NCBI GenBank assembly: GCA_963969365.1
Contig: OZ017762.1
Location: 1,860,001 to 1,924,000 of the forward strand
Length of the DNA: 64,000 nucleotides
Reading direction: 5' to 3'
From: Asterochloris sp. CNOR1
Taxonomy: Eukaryota > Chlorophyta > Trebouxiophyceae > Trebouxiales > Trebouxiaceae
Shown here piece after piece: positions 10,232 through 22,010 of this stretch. Position 1 is the first letter of the stretch; every line of letters begins with the position of its first letter. A model generated the notes under the pieces. The model was not told the DNA's origin. It searched no databases and saw nothing but the letters and a program-made list of their open reading frames with translations. The translations under genes and the position numbers were made by a program.

Positions 10232-13163
10232 ATGAAATTTTTTGGTGTGCTTCTCACTGTGGGCTTTGCAGCCGCACAGACAGCTCCTCAGCCTGCACCC
10301 CAGTATGACAGTCCCTCCTCACCAGCTGGCACTTTGGGCAGCTACTGCTCAAGCCTCCAGGGGCTGACAACGCTGCTGTCTCCCAACCAGACGTCCAATG
10401 TTGCGGGCTTCAATGTTACTGTACCCCCTTCCATCTCGAGCTCCCCAACTCAGCTGGGAGTGCTGGCCAATGTGCGCATGCATTAGGGCTATGCCATGCA
10501 TGCATGCATGTCTCAAGTCCACGGCGGTGCCCTGGTGTGATGCCACATGCGCCTCCATGCTTGCAAGAGGGAGCTGGTGCCTGCAGCTCTTTCTTGTGGC
10601 ATTTGCCCTGTACTGGCAAGGATTCCCCTGACCTGAATGACGGCTGATCTGTTATTGTATTTGCAGGCCTCCTGGGAGTACATCTATTCCTGGCCGCTGA
10701 CCATTCTTGCCAAGACATATGCCAGTGTCAGCCTGAACGGCACCAAGCCCAACCAGTACAATCTGAGGGCCCAAGCACTGGCCAATGTCAGCAGTGGCGG
10801 CCTAGCCCCAGCTGGGGGAGTCACACCGAACCATGATACGCTCTACTCCCAGGCCATTCTGGACCTGTCCCAGGTGGGTTGACGGGAATCGCAGAAAGTG
10901 CCTGCTGCTCCAAGCTGTTGGTGGCGTGTGCATGCGTGTGTGTGTGTGCGTGCGTGTCAGCGTGTGGGTGCAGAAAGGCCACCACAGGGCGCACAAGCAG
11001 GTTGTCATGTGGTCTATATTGCTATGCATCCCAGTTTTGCAGCAGCTCTGGTCAAATCCTGGCAGCATGTAAATGTGCACATACACGTGTATGTTCTTTC
11101 TATGTGGGGACATGCCGCTGCCAAGGCCATCCCAGGCATTCCAGGTGCACAAGTGATTCTGCCCCTCACCGGCCAGCACACTTGCCAAGCTTGATGCTAG
11201 TCCAAGTGACATCTCCTGCCCATGTCTCACAGGGGCCTCAGGTCTTCACAGTCCCCCCTGTGCCAAAAGGGCGATACTGGATTGTGCCATTTCTTGATGC
11301 CTACACAAACTTCATTGGCGCTCTCGGCTCGGCCTACAACTCAACGCCGGGCAACTACCTGGTTGTAGGGCGAAGTGAGCTCACCAGCACTGCACAAGCC
11401 TTCACACCCTGAGTATCTCGTGGTGCACTGGCTGCAATACAGCACCAGCAGAAGGAAGCCTCTTTTCAATCAGCTGATGCTTTGTTGCAGGTGTGAAGAA
11501 CACCACCACTTTCCCTGGCTTCACAGCCAATCAGACCTTCTACCTGCCCACTGACATCTCATGGGTCATCACCCGAGTGCAGTCTTTCAATGACAGCGAT
11601 GTCCCCACAGCCTACAGCATCAACACAGGCTTTCTGCTTGGCCCCTATAATGGTTCCTACACACCAGGAAATGGTGAGTGCCCTCTGTTACCCTCAGCCA
11701 AAGTGAGCTTGGTGCCACCACCCAACAATCATTGCCTCTCACAACCCTGTGCTGGTGCAGCATCGCTGGTCCCCTTCAATCAAACCAATAAAGCTCTGCG
11801 CATCTCCCAAGCTTTCAATGGCAGCGCCTACACGCCATATGTGGGTCCGGTGCAGTACGTGGCCGCGGTGGCCCAACAGCCGGCCAACTGGTTTTCGGCT
11901 GTCGCAGCGTTTGTTGCTGCTGATCCACCAGGTGAGGTCATAGGGCAGCAACATTCTGTGCCTTCCTTTTGCTCGCATGTCTGGAGCCCCGACTGGTGTG
12001 TGCTGCAGTCCATGACTGTGGTGCGCTATGATCGTTGCATAAGCCTGCCTTGCAGCACTGCATAGTGTAGTGTGGGCGTGATTCTCCTGGCACCCCTGCC
12101 ACTTCTGCACAAACTCCCATTCAATGCTGTCTGTATCTGGCATGCAGCGAACGGAACTGGCACGCTGGCGTCCCAGCTGGCCACTCTGGCTGCCTCCGCC
12201 AACTCTTCCAACACGCTGCTTCAGACCGCTGCCTCAGTGGCAACAGCCTGTGTGACAGGGCCATTTGTAGGCGTCACCACCCAAACAGGCTGGCACTTCA
12301 ACCCAGACTACTCTCTTTTTGGGACTGACTACATATCCAGAGCACGTAAGGCCCCTTGTTGGAGCTATCCGCGCCTTTGTCTCTTGTGTTCCCAGCCTGT
12401 CCAGCAAAATGGGTGGCAGACTCCCTGCCTGCGGAGCATCATGACAAAATTGTTGTGAAACATCTAGTCATTGTATAGGCTGTTGAAAATACAGCTAGGG
12501 GCAGTGGCAAGCACACTCATCGCATCCTGTTGCCGAAGCCATTTGGCAGCAATTCAGCTTTCAACCTCTCTGTGATGTCTGCAGAGGCTGCTGAGGTGGT
12601 ACCTGGAGCTCTTCCCGTGACTCAGGTCACCTACCTGACGACGTACATCGATGCTACTGGCCTGCAGCTTAATGCCTCTGGCGGCACCACCTATACCATC
12701 AGCTTACAGCTGCCCCTGCCAGAAAACGCTTTCTGGTCTCTGGGCATGTACAACACTACGTCTGAGTTCTTCATTGCTAATCCGGTGAACCGATGGGTTA
12801 TCAACAACCAGGTGTGCATACTTAGTTAGCTTACTTGCACCCACCATATCTGCAAGTTGCAAGCAAGTTCACTTCTTTTTGGGCATTGTTGCAGCCCCAC
12901 ACACTTACTGGTAGCGCTGCTGTGTGCAGACCCCAAACCTGAGCCTCAGTGGACCCACTAACTCAACTCTTGTGGTCTACATTGCCTCAACCTCCAACCC
13001 GCCAGCAAATGGCACTTCACAATATGCCAACTGGTTGCCAGCTCCCAGTGATGCACCATTTTTCCTCATCTTGCGGCTGTACCTGCCATTTGCCAGTGTT
13101 CTGAATGGTTCAGACGAGCCACCTGCTGTGGTCAAGTCAACTTCAACCAGCTCTGCTGGGTGA
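10232..13163 (+). CDS. Secreted DUF1254/DUF1214 family protein
   Basis: Exons are 10232-10471, 10667-10873, 11233-11374, 11491-11673, 11761-11931, 12148-12345, 12495-12811 and 12930-13163, all in phase, giving 1692 nt (563 codons plus stop). The start MKFFGVLLTVGFAAAQ is a clear signal peptide with a likely cleavage after AAA. The first half contains the DUF1254 pattern (WEYIYSWPL, VTPNHDTLYSQAILDLS, GRYWIVPFLDAYTN). The second half has the DUF1214 core (YTISLQLPLPENAFWSLGMY). Many N-glycosylation sequons (NQTS, NGTK, NDSD, NGSY, NSSN, NASG, NGSD) fit secretion. The family is found in bacteria, fungi and algae and its biochemical role is not established, so no function is claimed. Introns here are short (about 90-360 bases) and show no exon-edge copies. 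One acceptor (12494) was chosen by reading phase. Confidence 0.85.
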
Positions 13164-14148
13164 TGTTGCTGCATTATGTGACAGAGCACATTGCTATCAG
13201 GCCCGGTCCATATGTTGGCGCAACAAATCTAGCATGCAATAAAATTTTGCTTGTGGCAGGAAGCAGGGTTCCACACAACATTGACAGTGTTCTGGCTGAT
13301 TTTGACTGAGTAAAACCCTTTTGCATTGTTCTAAATGACGTAAGCAGAAGACATCTTATTGGTTAACAACAACTGCTTGCCATGTGCAATCTCTGCCAGT
13401 GGTGGGGCAATCCTGCAAGGTAACTCACAAGCAGCCTCCAACAGCAGACAGCTGCAGTTAAAACTCAGCGGAAGGACAAGCAGGTGCCTGTGTTGATTTG
13501 ACAGTTGCTGAGCACAGATGCAGGGACAGAGATGAGGCCGCCATTGATTGCTGGCTGCTTCCTGGGGTGACCTGATATACACTCTTGCCCTTGCTGTTGA
13601 ATGGGGTTACCTGGCCGTCAGCAGACTGGACATCAGCTGCTCTTCAAGGCGCTCCCAGAGATTTGTACGTACCCCTGTAGGAATATTCCCCTGTAGGAAT
13701 GGAGGGGCTTGGCTTGCACAACTGCTTATGCAGGCCTTCACAAGCAGCGCCAAAGCTCTCACTTAGCCAGTCACTATCAAACACACAGAAACTCACCTGC
13801 TGTGGATGCTTCCACCCTTTTCTTGAACTATGGACCCAGAGCATGGATCCCAGCCACAGATTCAGCAGCCTGAGCGGGATGTATAGTAGGAGTCACCTGA
13901 AAGATGATTTCTGCCTGCCTGGGATCCAGAGATGCACCTGATAAGACTTGTTGCCAACACACTGGGTGCTCTTGCAGAGGTAGCTGTATGACTGCCATTG
14001 AGTCTCTGACCAAGCACCGCTCACCAGCCTATGGCCTCCAGATTTAAATGAGTTCAACTTTTTGGCCCACTTTCAGGTCTGAAGCACTACAAGGCGGCTA
14101 GGATTTTGATGCATGTGACGTAGGACAGGCTATCGCTGCACTGAATGC
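13164..14148. other. Intergenic stretch without a supported gene
   Basis: This follows the stop codon of the DUF1254 gene. An AATAAA-like word occurs near 13238. No reading frame has splice-compatible, family-like sequence. The doublet CCCTGTAGGAAT at 13671-13699 is a short direct repeat. Confidence 0.4.
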
Positions 14149-15056
14149 TTAGGTGGCAGACTCATAAGCATGTCCCCAGGAAACACTGTGTGCAGTGTGT
14201 TTGTCAAGCACAGATTGCATGATGGCAGGTACTTGCTTGGCAGAGTTAATGATGCTGGCGGTGTGTAGTACAGCAAAGTACAGCTCGACTGAGCGCCACT
14301 TACACCACTTTGTACAGCTTTGGACTGGCTCAGTCAAAGTCTTTACATCGTGAGCCTGAAGGCTGGCCTTTGAGATATCTGCTAGTATCAAGGATTGGCT
14401 GTCTAGGACAAGTTTCAGTTGCACATCCTTGCTAACAACAGCGCTGTCACTAAGACTATGAGCCGCGCGAGTCTGATACCCCATCTCACAGGTCAAGGGC
14501 CAATGGCCAAAGAACGTCTGGTGAAGCCATCATGTACTGTTTGGGCCGTCCCAGCTAGGGTTCAAGGTGGTACCTGACAGCCTATACACGCACAGTGGAT
14601 GATACTCGTTGGAAGGGGAGAAGTCAAAGTTGCCGCCGGACTCGTGATTATGACCACCATGGATGGACACCCAGCAGGAGTCTCCCTCGTTGAAGCCTGT
14701 AGGCAAACACAGGGCAGACTGTAGTACCAAAAGGGATCTGCAGTAGCTCACTATGTTAGCCGCACTAGAACGCCACCTGCACGTGCTTCAGGTTCCATCT
14801 CCGATTGCGTGGTGTCAGCTGCGTTTCTTGTAACTTGCAACAAGCTGACACTGCTAAGCACGTTTGTTGCCACAGCAGTATGGTGCTTGAAACAGTTTGG
14901 ATTTCTACAGGGGCAGAGGTTAACAGTGCTAGGCATGAACAGACATGCACCGCCTACCAGCATCAATCAGCTCCTGAGTACTGAAGTCCGCAGAATACCC
15001 TAACGACTTGTCGTTGCTCCAGCCTGTCTCGTGGCCACCAGTCTTGACCTTTGAGT
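14149..15056 (-). CDS. Unrecognised spliced gene of different base composition
   Basis: I do not recognise the family. On the minus strand an exon ending near 14963 (VKTGGHETGWSNDK, then YSADFSTQELIDA) joins in phase to an exon of about 14702-14575 (GFNEGDSCWVSIHGGH, then NFDFSPSNEYHPLCVYRLS). The junction has a GTAGG donor and TTGCCTACAG acceptor. A further open stretch, 14496-14149, reads like protein (TFFGHWPLTCEMGYQTRAAH, VQLKLVLDSQSLILADI), but the phase of its junction to exon 2 is not resolved. The region is visibly less GC-rich than its neighbours and has none of their CTGCAG-rich texture. The Gly/His/Asn-rich segment could be a small binding domain, which is a guess. The 5' end is uncertain because a TAA lies just upstream. 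Confidence 0.45.
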
Positions 15057-15406
15057 TGCAGACGAAACCCCATTATTCTCCATGCTAACACTGCTACCAG
15101 TCATACTGGTGGCAGTACTGTACGCTTGGACGGCGAACAGTAGGTCAAACAACAGAGAGGGCAACATGCACCAGCTAGCATTTTTTGTTAGTGACAGGAA
15201 GTTTGGTTTCTAGCCCATGTGGGGTTTTGCTTTTTCCGTATTTGCATCGCTTTGCTGGTGGACCTCGCCAAATTCACAAGAGCACGTAAGTGCTGGCAGT
15301 GCCAGCAGACCACGCAAGCAATCAGGGAGACCCCTCAAGTGGCCAGGAAGCAGAAGCAGACCGCCAAGACAGCGCCCAACAGCGTGGAAGCAGAGTCTGC
15401 CAGCTG

Positions 15407-18400
15407 ATGGGAGTTGATCTGGATAAGTGGATTGAGAAGCTGCAACGCGCAGAGCACCTGGCAGAGGATGAGCTCAAGGCGCTGTGTGAATACGTGAGTA
15501 CCGCTGCAGCGCTGGTGGTATTGTGAAGGCTCTGCACGCAGCATCAGGGAGTGATATGCAAAGGGTTGGCGCCGCAGCAAGCACTGCTGCATGGCGTTTT
15601 GTAGAGAACAGTGATGGTGCTGCAGGGGATGACACGGCAGGCTAGCTGCATGTAGATTGACATTGCAGGGTCCAGCCACACTTGACTCTTTGTGACAACG
15701 TCGTTGTGTGGGGCAGCACTGCACGCACATGTGGCGCTCTCTGGCGTGGCGCTGCAGCGTTAGCATGAAGGGCAGCATTGCGTGCAGCACCGTCTGGTCA
15801 TACTGTTCAGCACTTCAGGCTGCGTGACCTGCTGGGTGTGCAAATCCGCCGGTGCCACCGTAGGGGCAGGCCTGACATGCTGGATTAGGGGGCACTGTGT
15901 GTCAGTGTTGCGCTGCACTGCAGTAAGCATACCGCACTGCACTGCGACAGTTGTGTCACAGAGGAACTAGCAGATTCATGTGCAGCTGCACTGGTACATG
16001 CTGCGGCATGTTTTCCCTGGCAGCCTGCATGGGCCGCCAGCAATGACTTGGCAGATGGCAGTTGGGGCATTGATGTACATGTTGCTGTTGCGTGTACCTA
16101 AGGTTGGGGCTGCTTCTGACTAGAGCAATGGCGTCCGTGCTGCAGACCATATTGCGGGTGCCTCTGCGGTAGCTGCGGTTGCTGCTCTCAAGCACACAGT
16201 GGCAGAGCACAGGCTGTGGGACTGCCGCTCCTGAGTCTGCATCGGCTTCTTGCTGCTGTCCCTCACTACTGCTGGGGCACAGCCCTGCTGGCTGTGGGGC
16301 ACTGATAGCTGTGGACCCACAAGAACATGTCCTGTCCATATTGTGTGCTTCACCATTGCAAATGCAGGGGCTCGCTGAGGCACCAGCCTGTCTCACGTGG
16401 TCGGGCAGGTACTGACAGGTGCCACTGCTAGTCCTGCAGATCAAGGAGATCCTGGTAGAGGAGAGCAATGTGCAGCCAGTCAACAGCCCTGTCACGGTGA
16501 GCCGGCTTGCCCCTGTGCAGGGGCCTGCACTGGCTGGGCAGCAGATCACCCGGGATGCCATGCATGCTATACAACCTGGCGCTCGAGCGCTTGACTGCTC
16601 ACCTGTGTCTGCTGTAGCAGCTTGACAGTCAGGTGACCCAAGGCAGCCAGCTGCCTTGGTGCGAAAGCTTTTTGAGTGCTTGACCCAGCCATGTGGTGTG
16701 GCTCATTGTGATAATGCAGCCGCAGCACTCCTGCAGTCTGGAGGCGGAAGGGCTGCCAGAAATGCAATCCTGGGTGGCAGCGTCCCCCTGCACTGGGTGA
16801 TGTCCAGCAAGCAGCCTCACCCACCACTCCAGCAACAGGACCAGGTCTGAACGGGCCGCCTGCCTGTGTGCTCATGTCTGCCCCTGCTTCCATGCAGGTG
16901 TGCGGCGACATCCACGGGCAGTTTCATGACCTGCTTAAGCTCTTTGCCACTGGCGGGCAGGTGAGCAATGCTTGGAGCGGTCATCAATGTGCACTAAAGG
17001 GTGTTGCCTGGCTGCAATATTGCACGAGCTTACTGTCAGGCTGCCTGTGCCCAGCATAAGGCAGCCATGCCACCAAAGTGAGCAAAAGTTGTCTTGCTTC
17101 CACCAGCATAGCATGTCCCCACAAGCCCTACAGGCTGTGCTGCAATCTGAGGGCAGGTGAGGGTCTGATGATGGCAGCAGCTCCCCATCCCACCTACCTG
17201 CCTGTTGAGCCTTGAGCACTACAGGCTTCCAGCCTGTGCAGGTGCCCGCAACCAACTATGTCTTCATGGGTGACTTTGTGGACCGCGGGTACAACAGCCT
17301 GGAGACCTTCACACTGCTGATGCTGCTCAAGGCGCGGTATCCTGCGCACGTGACCTTGCTGCGAGGCAACCACGAGAGCCGGCAGATCACGCAGGTCAGC
17401 TTGGGGCCCTCATGGGTTTAGGGCCAGGGAACAACATGTATGGTTCGCTAGGGGTGTGGCGTGTCAGGGCTGCAAGTGTGCTGAGCAAGGGCAGGGCTTT
17501 TGCTTGCTGCAGGGCGGCTGCAACCGCCAGTGTTTTTCACAGGTTGACTGAGGCAGGGGGTGCTTGATCTGCTGATGAAGCTGAAGGCACGGCACCCTGT
17601 GCCCGTGACCCTGCTGTAAGGCCACGAGAGCAGGCAGCTCGCGCAGGTCAGCAGGTCCCTGTAGCAGCATGCATGGCCAGCTTGGGGTGAGGCTGCAACA
17701 TTGTATAGCAGGGGGCAGTATTTGGCTTGCTCTAGCACAAAAGGTCACAAAAGCAGGTCATCTGGCACAATTCAGCTCAGGCAGAGGATGGATCATGTGC
17801 TGATGCTGCTCAAAGCGTGGTCCCCTGGGCATGTGACACCTCTGCGGGTCAACTGTGCGAGCCATGCCGTGGCAGGTGGGTGAAGCTTGAGGTGTGCCTA
17901 GAAGGCTTTCTGCATGAGCAGACAGCTTGAACATCACTACTGAGTAGAGGTGAGGGGCAGAAGGCGAGGGTCATACAGGTGAGCCTGCTGCTCAAGGCGT
18001 GGCACCCCGCCCTGGCACAGTACAAGAGAGCAGGCAGCTCATGCAGGCACGCTGGGCTGGGGTGTGTAGTGTCTGTTTTGCTTTGGGGGGTGCCTGCAGG
18101 GCAGCTGTTGCCACTCATGACACAGTCCCCTGTGCAGCGGCCCTGTTGCGGGCAGATCGCCCAAATTGATCAGGGAAGGGTTAGGTTGTGGGACACCAAG
18201 AGAAGTGGCCTGAATACAATAGCAGACACACTGCTCAGCTAGGGCTGGGGTGCTTGCCTGCTCTTGTTCAGCCTGGTTTTGCAGGCAGGATGGCTACATC
18301 AGCCAAAACAAAATGCTAGAGCTGCTTGAGCGTCTCAGGAGGCCTCGGTGCAGCACATGATGTGCACAAGCTGCCAGCTGCAGGGTGCTCACGCCCCTGG

Positions 18401-20930
18401 AGGATCTTGGCTTGCCTTTGCGCCTCCATTGCAAGTCATCAGCCAGCAGATGCTTTCTCAACAGGTCCCCACATGGGGCAGTCAGGCAACAAGGCCACAC
18501 ATTTGTGCGCAGAACATGTGAACGTCATCTTGCAGACTTGTCGCGCCTGCTATTCCAGTGCTCATACCCAGAGCAGCTCAAGTAACCCCTCCTCTCACCT
18601 CTGCAGGTGTATGGGTTCTTTGACGAGTGCCAGAGAAAGTATGGCAATGCCAATGCGTGGCGGTATTGCACAGAGGTCTTTGATTTTCTGACTCTCTCGG
18701 TGAGACAGCGCTGCAGATGACTGATCACTGGCGGCTGAGCATAGAGCAGGCCATTTTCAGGATCATCACAGCTGCGTGCAACATCTGTCTGGCTGGTGGG
18801 GCCCTCTCTTGCCGCTGGCCCTGCATGCTGCCGTACCCTTTCTTTCTTTTTTTGTTTCTCTTGACGGCATGCACTACCTGGGCAGCTTGGTGCATAGCCT
18901 GCCCATTGCTGCCTGCATCTGCCTGGAACCCCAACTGTGTATGGTCCCAACATAAGCAAGGGCGCAAGCCTCCAGGTCTGGCTTGGGCTCTGTACTGTTG
19001 CTGCAACAGGCCCTGCAAGGCGCCTTAGTGCTAGTGGTGACCGAACCTCTGGCCAGATGCAAGGACATGCTCCTGCTGAGGGCCCCTGCTCTCCTATGAT
19101 CCACTGTGGTGGCCTACTCACACTTGTGCTGCAGGCGTTGATAGACGGGCGCGTCCTTTGTGTGCATGGCGGGCTGTCGCCAGACCTCAGAACCTTGGAT
19201 CAGGTGGGGCACCAAGGCTGCTGCCACCGTGAGCTGGATGGTTGATTTGCACCTTTATAATTGCGCCAGGCGCCCGAGTGTGGTACATGAGCAACACTCT
19301 GCAAGCCGTCTGGTGCATGCCGGCCACTGCTGTCCCTGAAAGGTACCAACACCTGTCAGGCAATCAGAGACGTGCAGTACTGACCACATAGCCTGCTGTT
19401 GGCTCCCAGTCACCCACCTCTGTCTTGTCATGGCAGCAACTCTGGGCTGGTATGCTCGACTCAGCCTGCACCTGTGGACAGTGCTTGCAGTGTCCAAAAG
19501 GCCCTCTGCTCCAGCCGACCTCTTCTAAAAGCTCTAATCCAGCACCTGCTTGTACCTTGCGCAGTCAAGCACCTTCAGGCTGCCTTGTGCCCGCCGTGGC
19601 CCATGTCCTGCAATGCTGTCTGCAGCGCAGGCAGGTTCAGCTCTAGGGTCTTAGGCAGCAATGATTGCAGGCCAGGGCTAGATGCGCAGGCTGCAAACGA
19701 GAGGGCCATGCCAACAAGATGTCTGTTGCTGCTCCCCCTTTCAAGCCACTCAACAGAGTCACTCCTGCACTGCCTCACATATACTTTGTCACTTTCAAAA
19801 GCGCCTTCCCTGCTGCCCCACAGGTGCGCACAATTGAGCGCGTCTGCGAAATTCCTCATGAGGGGCCCTTCTGCGATCTAATGTGGAGTGATCCAGAGGA
19901 TATTGACACATGGGCAGTCAGCCTCCGTGGTGCAGGTGAGATTCAACATTCAAAGGTGTTCTCTCCACACCCCTGGAGCACCCAATACAAACACCAGCTT
20001 GCAGCACTGGGCTGTGCAAGCTGCGGCCAGTGCTCAGCGTAGTGCTTTTAAGAGGCTGCACACAAGTGCTTGCCGAGCACTTGATTATGCTTAAAACGCG
20101 TGTGCAAAGCATGTTGTGTCTTACTCTGCGCACTGCGTCGCGCGGGAAGCGTGCTGTCGCTGTTTGCATGCCACACACATGGGGCACTGCATCAAGGCAC
20201 ACATGCTGCTTACCTTCCAGGGTGGCTCTTTGGTGGACGGGTCACGACAGAGTTCAACCACATCAATGGTCTGGAGCTCATCTGCCGAGCACACCAGCTG
20301 GTGCAGGAAGGCCTGAAGTACATGTTTGAGGTGAGCAGATGATGCATGCTCTTTGATGGCTCTTGTTGACTGTGTGCGCAAGTGGAGTCCCCTCCACCTT
20401 CTTGGTAGCAGCCAGCTGGTGTAGAAGGGACAGGGAGTAGTTTTAGGGTAAGAGTATTAGGAGTCTGGTCAACAGTGGTAGCTTAAAATAGTTGCAGCAG
20501 GATGCTGAGGCGGAAGTCTGAGGCAGACAGCTGTGCCCAGCTGTGCCTAGGTAACAGCGTGCATTGATGGGGTGGTGGAGTGAAGTTGTGGACCAAAGGT
20601 TGCTGTGCAGGTCAACACTTATGAGGTGCTTACCGCTTGAGGAAGGCAGGCACAGCTTGGCTGGGGACTTGTTTGATGTTCCCTTTGCGCCTGAAGATCC
20701 AGACACTTGATTTCAGCTTTGCATTATGTCACATACTTCAAGCCGCTCTGGTGCAGGCCCAGAATCTGGTGACAGTCTGGAGCGCACCCAACTACTGCTA
20801 CCGCTGCGGGAACGTGGCCTCCATACTAAGTTTCAATGATACCCTTGAAAAACAGGTCAAGTACTTCACAGAGACCGAAGAGAACATCAGCATGTGTGGG
20901 CCGCGGTCAGGCGTCTCCTACTTCCTGTAA
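15407..20930 (+). CDS. PP6: Serine/threonine protein phosphatase PP6 catalytic subunit (FyPP type)
   Basis: PP6 is a metal-dependent Ser/Thr phosphatase of the PP2A-like group; plant FyPP proteins act in phytochrome, auxin and abscisic acid signalling. Exons are 15407-15493, 16440-16496, 16898-16960, 17242-17394, 18607-18699, 19135-19203, 19824-19935, 20221-20330 and 20757-20930. They total 918 nt (305 codons plus stop), the expected length. Metal-binding and catalytic motifs are all present: [32 protein letters not shown] and the late [10 protein letters not shown]. The start [12 protein letters not shown] and ending [10 protein letters not shown] match PP6 rather than PP2A or PP4. The C-terminal Phe-Leu fits carboxymethylation of the group. 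Intron 4 carries three decayed copies of exon 4 (annotated separately). Splice phases are unambiguous. Confidence 0.95.
17560..18055 (+). repeat. Three decayed tandem copies of PP6 exon 4 3' half plus donor
   Basis: The exon segment CTGCTGATGCTGCTCAAGGC to GGCAGATCACGCAGGTCAGC (about 17318-17400) recurs at about 17566-17655, 17790-17880 and 17975-18050. Copy 1 still reads LKARHP, VTLL, stop, GHESRQLAQ. Copies 2 and 3 are progressively degraded. Each copy extends to or through the 5' splice site. Confidence 0.9.
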
Positions 20931-22010
20931 ACTTGCAAAGCCTCTGACCATTGACCTGTTTCCTGTCTTTGCCATCTAGCTGACATATCTCAGTCTGAAT
21001 TCATTGACTGCCACCTGTCTGCCACATGTCTCATCAGCGGCTGCATGCAAAGGTGCCGTTTGCAACTGGAAGAGCCACCTTTCAGGGCAGGGAGTGGGGC
21101 ATTTAGAAGGCCCACTGAGACGCAGGTTTGGGTTTCTGAAGTTCCCCTGATTGTCTGCAACAGAGCTCTTACAAGATGACAGTAGGACTCTCTCTCATAG
21201 AGCTAACAGCCCTCACTGTAGGCGACCTTTCCCCCCAGGACGTTTGCCCCACAACATCTTGCATGCCTCTTCGTGCGACGCCGGTGGCATGGACATGCCT
21301 GCTGCGCACTGCGCAAGCTTTGCTGAGCTGGCTCTGCTTGACATCTGCCCTCCCATTGTCCAGCCAGTCAAGTATCACAGCAGACATCTGCTGTGGGTTC
21401 TTGCATTGCTGAGCACAATGGGTTGAGTCTCTCTGGGTACCAAGAGGTCACATTCAGAAAGTTTGGCACGTCCACCAGATCTGACCTCAGATAAGGTTGT
21501 CATCAGCAAGCATTCAGGGTGTGAAGGGCTCAACATCTTTGCAACTTTCAAACTTGCGGGACAACAAAGATGTTGTCTGTCATCAATGACAGTGTATAGC
21601 AGTTCACAACTTGAGCATGCATGTTGAGGTCACAGAAATGCATTCAAGATCCGCTTGCCCAACATTATCAAATTGGCATTTGTCTCAGCAGACCATTGCA
21701 CCCAAAGGCTGGGGGTGGACAGTCGCTTGCTCTGCTGCACATGGAATGCCCATGCAACCTGAGGCAAAGCTTTGATGGTGCATGCCAGGGGTGCTGAGAC
21801 CCTGTCCTAGACACTGAACCCAGCTGATCCAGACCCTCTGCGGCAGCCCAAGTCTGGCAGCTGCCAACCACAACACATCCACCAGTCATCTTCCCAAGAA
21901 CCCCTGTCCCCAATTGTAGGGACTTGATCTTGCAGGGTGACCAGCCTCTTACTGGTTGTCTCCTTCCCAGTCAGTCCCAGGAGCCTTGTTGATGGAGACA
22001 GCACGCCCAG
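20931..22010. other. Convergent intergenic region between PP6 and the SNF2-HNH gene
   Basis: The phosphatase (plus) and helicase (minus) genes end toward each other. Open frames here have no splice-consistent family-like sequence. It probably contains both 3' untranslated regions. Confidence 0.45.

Noticed and set aside
10920-10980. GT/CGTG microsatellite as a regulatory element
   Set aside because: An ordinary simple repeat just after a donor in the DUF1254 gene; nothing supports a function.
13230-13250. AATAAA as a polyadenylation signal for the DUF1254 gene
   Set aside because: Green algae mostly use TGTAA-type signals and one short word is weak evidence.
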